Below are positions 1 to 3,356 of a stretch of DNA of 5,639 nt, one piece after another. Within the stretch, counting starts at the first letter, position 1. Every line of letters begins with the position of its first letter. Both the position numbers and the translations under genes were made by a program. This DNA is from Betaproteobacteria bacterium (GTDB taxonomy: Bacteria > Pseudomonadota > Gammaproteobacteria > Burkholderiales > Casimicrobiaceae): positions 1 to 5,639 of the forward strand of contig PLYG01000521.1 of NCBI GenBank assembly GCA_003153335.1. The letters are read 5' to 3'. The notes under the pieces were generated by a model. It did no database searches. It worked only from the letters and a program-made list of their open reading frames with translations, and had not been told where the DNA came from.

Positions 1-360
1 CGTCGAGAAGTCGTAGCCGATGCCGCCGCCCTGCTGCATCGTCAGTGCGCCCTCCTTGAGAGCGCGAAAAATGCCCTCCAGGGTATCCTCGATCGCCCCC
101 ATCACAAAGCAGTTGAACAGCGTCACCTGCCTGCCGCTGCCCGCGCCGGCTTGAACCCGTCCCCCGGGCAGAAACCGAAAACCTTCAAGCACCGAATAGA
201 AGCGCGATTCCCATTGCTGCGGCTCCGCTTCCACCGACGCCAGCGCCGCCGCGACCCGGCGCCACGTGTCTTCCACCGATACTTCGGCACCGCCGGGGTC
301 GCGCAGCCGGTACTTGCTTGCCCAGACTTCTTCCGAAACAGGTTGCAGGAACGTGTCCAT
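1..360 (-). CDS. nrdJ: Adenosylcobalamin-dependent (class II) ribonucleotide reductase, N-terminal part, truncated by window edge
   Basis: Reading the minus strand from the ATG at 360 gives 120 residues open to the window edge. The protein begins MDTFLQPVSEEVWASKYRL and carries three typical blocks: RFLPGGRVQAGAG (62-74), TLFNCFVM (80-87) and TMQQGGGIGYDFS (107-119). These are hallmarks of class II reductases, which reduce ribonucleotides to deoxyribonucleotides in the cytoplasm using a radical made from coenzyme B12, independently of oxygen. From family knowledge, Cys84 in the NCFV block should be one of the two active-site cysteines that form a disulfide during turnover. The short N-terminus shows no ATP-cone domain, so overall-activity control by dATP at this end is unlikely. 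The start lies 8 nt after the stop of the upstream lipoprotein gene, with only a weak AAGAG ribosome binding site, which suggests co-transcription and perhaps translational coupling. The rest of the enzyme lies beyond position 1. Family assignment is firm; the symbol rests on the class II signature. Confidence 0.9.
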   Translation of the reverse strand, partial: MDTFLQPVSEEVWASKYRLRDPGGAEVSVEDTWRRVAAALASVEAEPQQWESRFYSVLEGFRFLPGGRVQAGAGSGRQVTLFNCFVMGAIEDTLEGIFRALKEGALTMQQGGGIGYDFST

Positions 361-368
361 GCCGACTC

Positions 369-956
369 TTATCGCCCCAGCGATGGCAGATTCGATAACC
401 CGATGCCCTGCGCCGGCCCCAGGGGATTGCGGACATCTTCGACTTCGCGTATCGCCGGCTGACCGCTCCAGACCTTGTACACGACCAGATTGCGGTTGAT
501 GACGACGGTCGCCGTAAAACGCCAGCCGCTGGTCTTGACGATACGGCGGAAGTTCAGAAAGTCCAGCCAGAAATTGCCGGTATGGTCGTGGTGAGTCTCC
601 CGTTGCTCGATTTCATATCCCTGGCAATCCAGCTTGGCTTCAATGCACTGGCTTAAGCCCACATCGAGGTCGGCAAGGCTGTTGGTACCGGGCACGGCAA
701 ACCGGCGGATCAGGTCGGCGTAGTTGAGAATCGTGATGTTGTCCTGCGCAAAGGGATCGAGCCCCATTGCCTTGAGGTCGGCGGTGGTCGTTTTCGACGG
801 CGTGATGGCATTGAACATGCGCATCGCCTCCTCGAAGCTGCTCCAGGGCGCCTCGGTCGCGATGTCACTGGTCGGCAGCAGGGTGGAACAACCGCTTAAG
901 GCCACAATGACCGCCCACCGGCAAGCCGCAGCAAAAATCCGTCTCAGTGCGGGCAT
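369..956 (-). CDS. Conserved-type lipoprotein of unknown function
   Basis: This 195-residue protein starts with a basic n-region (MPALRR), a hydrophobic core and the lipobox LSGC, giving a predicted lipidated Cys23. It should therefore be an envelope lipoprotein; the Ser at +2 favours the outer membrane by the classical sorting rule for enterobacteria. The mature part looks soluble. It has an acidic start, a segment PSKTTTADLKAMGLDPF (53-69), two cysteines seven residues apart (Cys104 and Cys111), a histidine cluster THHDH (121-125) and an aromatic block NFWLDFLNFRR (128-138), then beta-rich sequence with GWRF and VVYKVW. The ADLKAMGLDPF stretch loosely recalls the short helical motif of SmpA/BamE-type lipoproteins, but the match is too weak to name it. 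I recognise it only as resembling hypothetical betaproteobacterial lipoproteins. The ATG at 956 is preceded by a weak AGG five nt away. It lies 40 nt after the yqjK-like stop, and its TAA precedes the nrdJ start by 8 nt. The two cysteines could form a disulfide if the protein is exported. Confidence 0.82.
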   Translation of the reverse strand: MPALRRIFAAACRWAVIVALSGCSTLLPTSDIATEAPWSSFEEAMRMFNAITPSKTTTADLKAMGLDPFAQDNITILNYADLIRRFAVPGTNSLADLDVGLSQCIEAKLDCQGYEIEQRETHHDHTGNFWLDFLNFRRIVKTSGWRFTATVVINRNLVVYKVWSGQPAIREVEDVRNPLGPAQGIGLSNLPSLGR

Positions 957-996
957 GATCGCCTATCGCAGACAGCAGCCGGCAAAGTGCAGCCCA

Positions 997-1278
997 TCAT
1001 TGATCCTGGTGTGCCCGCGACCGCCGCATTACGCGCCACAGTTGCGAGCCAAGCATCAGCCAGCCGCGCATCTTTGGCGATGCCGCGATCGCGACGCCGG
1101 CGGCGATCAGCCAACGCAGATGCTTCCGCGCCCAGGCCACGCGCACAAGCGCGCGTTCGACGCCCTGCAACGGCGCGTCCCAGCGCGCAAACTCATCAAA
1201 AAGCATCCGGCGCTGTTCCGTTGCCTCTGCCACCAGCCTCGCGCATCGCGCGGCGAGCAATGTCAGCTGCGCATTCAT
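997..1278 (-). CDS. yqjK: YqjK-like small basic membrane-associated protein
   Basis: The product is 93 residues from the ATG at 1278 (MNAQLTLLAARCARLVAE), or 96 from the in-frame ATG at 1287. I prefer 1278 because GGCGGA (1288-1293) is 9 nt from it but directly abuts 1287. The N-terminal half is a charged helix (ARLVAEATEQRRMLFDEF), followed by VERALVRVAWARKHLRW, one short hydrophobic stretch (WLIAAGVAIAAS) and a basic tail rich in Trp and Arg. This arrangement, a helical arm, one hydrophobic patch and a positive C-terminus, matches the YqjK-like family, which usually follows yqjD and yqjE as it does here. The E. coli protein has no established biochemical function, and a membrane-associated role with its neighbours is inference. 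The gene starts 13 to 22 nt after the yqjE-like stop, so it is almost certainly in the same transcript. The open frame extends upstream to an ATG at 1470, but that extension lies inside the yqjE-like gene and is not used. Confidence 0.8.
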   Translation of the reverse strand: MNAQLTLLAARCARLVAEATEQRRMLFDEFARWDAPLQGVERALVRVAWARKHLRWLIAAGVAIAASPKMRGWLMLGSQLWRVMRRSRAHQDQ

Positions 1279-1300
1279 CGTTGTCATTCCGCCCGTTGCA

Positions 1301-1672
1301 TCAGGACAGTGCGGCCCGATCCTTGGCCAGTTCATCGATACTGGCGGCAAACACCTTGGGCTGCCGGCGCAACAACGCACGCAGATGCAGCAGACTCCAT
1401 ATGCCGACCGCGCAAAAGATGAACGCCGGGATGGCGACTGCGACGACCGGATTGCGGTCCCACCAGACAAGGACGAATACCAGCGTCGCCAGCAGAATCC
1501 CGACCGACAGGCACCCGATCGTCACGTATCCGTGCAGAAGAATCGAGCCCAGACGCGCGCGTTCCTCTTCGACCTCGGTCGAGAGCAACTCGAGCCGCGT
1601 CTCGGCGATCGCGACCAGAGTCGAACACACCCGCCGCAACGAAGCGATCAGCCCGCTAAGTTCGCCGGACAT
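1301..1672 (-). CDS. yqjE: YqjE-like phage-holin-superfamily two-helix membrane protein
   Basis: This 123-residue protein has an N-terminal amphipathic helix ending in TRLELLSTEVEEERARL (25-41), two membrane segments (about 45-70 and 76-97) separated by the short polar turn WDRNP, and a basic C-terminal tail with RRQPKVFAASIDELAKD. The ETRLELLS..EEE block followed by two helices is the signature of the YqjE/holin 3-6 family. Despite the family name, members next to yqjD and yqjK are ordinary chromosomal inner-membrane proteins and no lysis genes are present here. The ATG at 1672 has no good ribosome binding site (the 10 nt upstream read GTTAATCCCG), so translation may depend on coupling to the yqjD-like gene, whose TAG lies 30 nt upstream. 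The start is supported by the usual family N-terminus rather than by its upstream signal. The function of the family is not established; a stress-related envelope role is inferred from the cluster. Confidence 0.88.
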   Translation of the reverse strand: MSGELSGLIASLRRVCSTLVAIAETRLELLSTEVEEERARLGSILLHGYVTIGCLSVGILLATLVFVLVWWDRNPVVAVAIPAFIFCAVGIWSLLHLRALLRRQPKVFAASIDELAKDRAALS

Positions 1673-1702
1673 CGGGATTAACCGTGAGTGGTATCAGCCG
1701 CG

Positions 1703-2005
1703 CTACCTGCGGCCGATCAATACGCCGAGGAGCAACCCTGCGGCAGCCGCGATACCCATCGACGGCCACGGATTTTCGTGGACATATTGATCTGTTGCTT
1801 TCGCGGCCGCCCTGGTCTGCTCGATGACTGCGTCTTCCATCTCGGCCACGCGCGCGCGCGTGACCTTCAGGGACTCCTCGAGCCGGTCGCGTACACCGCC
1901 GAATTTGGCTCCGGCATCGCCGGCGGTCGCTTTGAGCAATGCTTCCGCGTCACTGACAACCGCCTTCAGATCGGCGGTCAGTTGTTGGCTGGATACGGTG
2001 TTCAT
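1703..2005 (-). CDS. yqjD: YqjD/ElaB-type DUF883 protein, C-tail-anchored
   Basis: The 100-residue product is a long charged helix (about residues 8-70: LTADLKAVVSDAEALLKAT, then RDRLEESLKVTRARVAEMED) followed by the family motif YVHENPW (74-80) and a C-terminal hydrophobic, glycine-containing anchor GIAAAAGLLLGVLIGRR (84-100). This is the standard DUF883 plan. E. coli YqjD and ElaB are C-tail-anchored inner-membrane proteins induced in stationary phase, and YqjD has been reported to bind ribosomes. The same topology is expected here, with the helix in the cytoplasm; ribosome binding in this organism is inference. The ATG at 2005 has the strongest ribosome binding site of its cluster, AAGGAG with a 6-nt spacer. 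A 194-nt gap separates it from paaY upstream, so it probably heads its own transcription unit with the yqjE- and yqjK-like genes. The length is normal for the family. Confidence 0.9.
   Translation of the reverse strand: MNTVSSQQLTADLKAVVSDAEALLKATAGDAGAKFGGVRDRLEESLKVTRARVAEMEDAVIEQTRAAAKATDQYVHENPWPSMGIAAAAGLLLGVLIGRR
1847..1862. repeat. Perfect 16-bp alternating CG palindrome inside yqjD
   Basis: CACGCGCGCGCGCGTG is self-complementary and purely alternating pyrimidine-purine, the kind of sequence that can adopt Z-DNA under supercoiling. It falls in the coding region for the VTRARVA stretch of the yqjD-like protein, where GC-rich Arg and Ala codons explain it adequately. Confidence 0.5.
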
Positions 2006-2011
2006 TCAGTG

Positions 2012-2017
2012 CTCCTT
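2012..2017 (-). promoter_or_regulatory. Strong ribosome binding site of the yqjD-like gene
   Basis: The minus strand reads AAGGAG, then a 6-nt spacer, then the ATG at 2005. It is a near-perfect Shine-Dalgarno at optimal distance and fixes this start. The following yqjE-like gene has no comparable site. Confidence 0.8.
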
Positions 2018-2025
2018 CGCTATGA

Positions 2026-2038
2026 TGGCGGTTCGCCA
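2026..2038. repeat. Short inverted repeat in the yqjD leader
   Basis: TGGCG GTT CGCCA is a perfect 5-bp inverted repeat with a 3-nt loop. It lies about 9 nt upstream of the Shine-Dalgarno sequence and could form a small hairpin in the leader RNA. Such short stems are common by chance in GC-rich DNA, so a regulatory role is only a possibility. Confidence 0.35.
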
Positions 2039-2066
2039 CCCGGTCTTGAACCTCGCTTGACCCGCG

Positions 2067-2084
2067 TTGCGGCGAAAACCGCAA
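2067..2084. repeat. Hairpin-forming inverted repeat upstream of yqjD
   Basis: On the plus strand TTGCGG, a 6-nt loop CGAAAA, then CCGCAA forms a perfect 6-bp inverted repeat. In the minus-strand transcript the loop would be UUUUCG. No run of T follows it, so it does not look like a terminator. If the possible promoter at 2088-2096 is used, this element would lie at or just after the transcription start. Confidence 0.35.
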
Positions 2085-2087
2085 TGC

Positions 2088-2096
2088 AGTATCGCA
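2088..2096 (-). promoter_or_regulatory. Possible extended -10 promoter for the yqjD-yqjE-yqjK cluster
   Basis: The minus strand reads TGCGATACT, which fits an extended -10 (TG, one base, then GATACT). With the preceding C it differs at one base from the CTATACT core typical of sigma-S promoters. No convincing -35 hexamer lies at the right distance, which an extended -10 or a sigma-S promoter can tolerate. Transcription would begin near 2081 and leave a leader of about 75 nt. E. coli yqjD is a stationary-phase gene, which makes this reading attractive but not proven. A TATTAT on the minus strand at 2158-2163 is an alternative -10, also without a good -35. Confidence 0.25.
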
Positions 2097-2123
2097 CCGC
2101 GCGGGAGTGCCAGTTATGACGCA

Positions 2124-2138
2124 GATCAACAGTTGATC
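2124..2138. promoter_or_regulatory. Perfect 15-bp palindrome, possible operator
   Basis: GATCAAC A GTTGATC is a perfect 7-bp inverted repeat around one central base, in the non-coding gap between paaY and yqjD. Its centre is about 50 nt upstream of the transcription start implied by the possible -10 at 2088-2096, a position suited to a dimeric regulator. The local sequence is less GC-rich than the genes around it. The arms have no terminator-like T tract. The binding protein, if any, is not identifiable from the sequence. Confidence 0.4.
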
Positions 2139-2166
2139 GTGCAAGCGAAAGAGTACAAATAATAGC

Positions 2167-2185
2167 GGCGCGCGCATCAAGCGCC
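2167..2185 (-). terminator. Weak candidate terminator after paaY
   Basis: Fourteen nt after the paaY stop the minus strand reads GGCGC, a 9-nt loop, GCGCC, and then GCTATTATTTGT. The stem is only 5 bp and the T tract is interrupted, so this is a weak intrinsic terminator at best. It is the only candidate between paaY and yqjD. Confidence 0.22.
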
Positions 2186-2199
2186 TCCTGGCCGAACCG

Positions 2200-2814
2200 T
2201 CAGGATTTCGCCTTGAGTTCCGATAGCGGCAGCAACTCAGGGAGATTCAGGCGCTTCCGATCCGCCTCCGGCGCGGTCAGCGCGACGGTCTCCTGCATCG
2301 TGCCCAGGCAGCGCTTGGTCAGGTCCTGGTACGTGCGCGTACCCTCGGCCTTCCACGCCATTTCCAGGTCGGTGAGTTCGCGCAGAACCCTGGCGGGCGA
2401 TCCGGCCGCCAGCATGCGCGGTGGCACGACCATTTCCGCCTTGACGAACGACATCGCGGCGACGATGGCGGACTCGCCGATTTCCGCGTTGTCGTTGATC
2501 ACGGTATTCATGCCGATCAGCGCGCCGCGGCGGACGCGGCAGCCGTGGAGAATCGCGCCGTGTCCGATGTGGCCGTTCTCCTCGACGACCGTGTCGGTGC
2601 CCGGAAAGCCATGCATGATGCAGGAATCCTGCACATTGGCGCCGTCGCAAATCACGATGCGCCCGAAGTCCCCGCGCAGACACGCGGTGGGACCGATATA
2701 GCAATTCTTGCCGATGATTACATCGCCAATCAGCACCGCTGACGGATGCACATAGCTTGACGGATCGACCACCGGGGTCACGCCGTCGATGGAATAGACT
2801 CTGGGCTGGGACAT
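2200..2814 (-). CDS. paaY: PaaY-type gamma-carbonic-anhydrase-fold hexapeptide-repeat protein
   Basis: The 204-residue protein has repeated [I/V]-G-x hexapeptide turns (VLIGDVIIGKNCYIGPTA, GHIGHGAILHG, ALIGMNTVINDNAEIGESA) that build a left-handed beta helix, then a C-terminal helix region (LRELTDLEMAWKAEGTRTYQDL). The blocks SYVHPSAVLIGDVIIG, LRGDFGRI, MHGFPGTDTVVEENGHIGH and AGSPARVLREL are those of PaaY/CaiE proteins rather than general gamma-carbonic anhydrases. The three expected metal ligands are present: His68, His85 and His90. Related PaaY proteins are trimeric metal-dependent thioesterases that clear dead-end CoA adducts during phenylacetate breakdown; carbonic anhydrase activity is the alternative. 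No other paa genes are in the window, so the physiological role is uncertain. The ATG at 2814 is chosen because the family N-terminus (YSIDGVTPVV) follows directly, although the ribosome binding site is poor. The preceding small gene ends 10 nt upstream, which suggests coupling. The frame remains open up to 2970, but the added residues look non-native. Confidence 0.88.
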   Translation of the reverse strand: MSQPRVYSIDGVTPVVDPSSYVHPSAVLIGDVIIGKNCYIGPTACLRGDFGRIVICDGANVQDSCIMHGFPGTDTVVEENGHIGHGAILHGCRVRRGALIGMNTVINDNAEIGESAIVAAMSFVKAEMVVPPRMLAAGSPARVLRELTDLEMAWKAEGTRTYQDLTKRCLGTMQETVALTAPEADRKRLNLPELLPLSELKAKS

Positions 2815-2824
2815 GGCGTGTAAC

Positions 2825-3088
2825 TCAGTTGGAAACGGGTTGGGGAGGATGGGGCGCGGCGCGCGGCTGCGGTGGCGCCGAAGGGGTGATCGCGTCGACG
2901 CCCTTGCCGACCACCTTGGCCGTGACTTTGACGGCCCCGACGCCGTCATCAACGGCAGTCGACGCAACACCCGTCGTCACCGCGGCTGCGGTCGACACCA
3001 CGGCAACTCCGGCAGAGACGACCGCGCAGTCCGACGCCGCGATGACCAGGACCGCGGCGCCGCAAAACGCCGTCCGGATTGCTTGCAT
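2825..3088 (-). CDS. Small Ala/Val/Gly-rich exported protein, lipoprotein-like with a non-canonical lipobox
   Basis: From the ATG at 3088 the product has 87 residues: MQAIRT, a hydrophobic stretch FCGAAVLVIAASDC, a repetitive small-residue region of Val, Ala, Gly and Thr (22-67: AVVSAGVAVVSTAAAV, then GVASTAVDDGVGAVKVTAKV and VGKGVDAI), and a proline-rich tail (PSAPPQPRAAPHPPQP). This is the layout of the many small betaproteobacterial lipoproteins that read SGCAVV at the cleavage site. Here the equivalent is ASDC (18-21), with Asp at -1 where Gly or Ala is required, so lipidation at Cys21 is doubtful. It may be uncleaved, cut by signal peptidase I, or carry a recent mutation. The 3088 start has GGGGGA about 10 nt upstream. 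An in-frame ATG at 3106 (MGERSR) abuts a GGAGGA too closely. The gene lies 37 nt after the CDGSH gene and 10 nt before paaY. Function is unknown; the composition could also suit membrane-surface association. Confidence 0.68.
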   Translation of the reverse strand: MQAIRTAFCGAAVLVIAASDCAVVSAGVAVVSTAAAVTTGVASTAVDDGVGAVKVTAKVVGKGVDAITPSAPPQPRAAPHPPQPVSN

Positions 3089-3125
3089 GCGCGACCGTTC
3101 CCCCATTCCTCCAGACCCGGCCAAG

Positions 3126-3323
3126 TCAGTTCTTGTCGTCGACAAAGCCGGACTTGTGGCTGCCGTCGCAGAAAGGCTTGGTCTTGGATAGGCCGCAGCG
3201 GCATAGAAATGCCGGATCCGGGTGCGCGAGCACTTCGCCTTTGGAGTTCTTGATTTCGCCGATGCCGGTGATCATCAGCGGACCGTTGGGTTTAACGTCG
3301 ACACGTGCGTTGGATTCTGACAT
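3126..3323 (-). CDS. Single-CDGSH iron-sulfur protein
   Basis: This 65-residue protein contains one complete CDGSH motif, CRCGLSKTKPFCDGSHKSGF (41-60), matching C-x-C-x2-S-x3-P-x-C-D-G-S-H. Cys41, Cys43, Cys52 and His56 are the expected ligands of a redox-active [2Fe-2S] cluster. The N-terminal part (DVKPNGPLMITGIGEIKNSKGEVL) is the beta-strand lead-in common to small bacterial CDGSH proteins, with a GPL..TG element. There is no signal peptide or membrane anchor, unlike mitochondrial mitoNEET, so it is probably cytoplasmic. Its role is likely electron or cluster transfer, but no partner can be named. The ATG at 3323 is supported by AGGAG with a 6-nt spacer. It starts 33 nt after the purL stop with no terminator-like hairpin between, so read-through transcription from purL is likely. 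Confidence 0.93.
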   Translation of the reverse strand: MSESNARVDVKPNGPLMITGIGEIKNSKGEVLAHPDPAFLCRCGLSKTKPFCDGSHKSGFVDDKN

Positions 3324-3329
3324 TTAATG

Positions 3330-3334
3330 CTCCT
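3330..3334 (-). promoter_or_regulatory. Ribosome binding site of the CDGSH gene
   Basis: The minus strand reads AGGAG with a 6-nt spacer (CATTAA) before the ATG at 3323. It lies in the 33-nt gap after purL, which contains no recognisable terminator or promoter, and supports independent translation initiation within a shared transcript. Confidence 0.75.
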
Positions 3335-3356
3335 GAAAGAAACCGCAGCCTCCCGG

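Noticed and set aside
724..1422. Plus-strand open frame of 232 codons
   Set aside because: It spans three minus-strand genes and the gap between two of them. The product is Arg, His and Pro rich with no motif, typical of an antisense shadow.
1279..1470. N-terminal extension of the yqjK-like frame to the ATG at 1470
   Set aside because: The added residues are Cys and Ser rich, overlap the yqjE-like gene out of frame and are unlike the family. Starts at 1278 or 1287 give the expected length.
1301..1672. Prophage lysis module suggested by the phage-holin family name
   Set aside because: The yqjD and yqjK-like neighbours and the absence of endolysin or structural genes show a housekeeping yqjDEK cluster rather than a prophage.
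987..1790. Plus-strand open frame of 267 codons
   Set aside because: It lies opposite the yqjD, yqjE and yqjK-like genes, is Arg and Ser rich, and has no motif or ribosome binding site.
2815..2970. N-terminal extension of the paaY frame to the ATG at 2970
   Set aside because: The extra 52 residues are Arg and Pro rich, overlap the small exported protein gene, and precede the normal PaaY N-terminus.
3089..3145. Longer N-terminus for the small exported protein, with ATGs at 3145 or 3106
   Set aside because: The 3145 start overlaps the end of the CDGSH gene and puts a polar stretch ahead of the signal sequence. The 3106 start has its GGAGGA directly abutting the ATG.
2757..3191. Plus-strand open frame of 144 codons with an Ala/Thr-rich segment
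   Set aside because: The low-complexity part is the antisense of the Ala/Val-rich small exported protein. The minus-strand reading has a signal-peptide-like start, operon-like spacing and a sensible tail.
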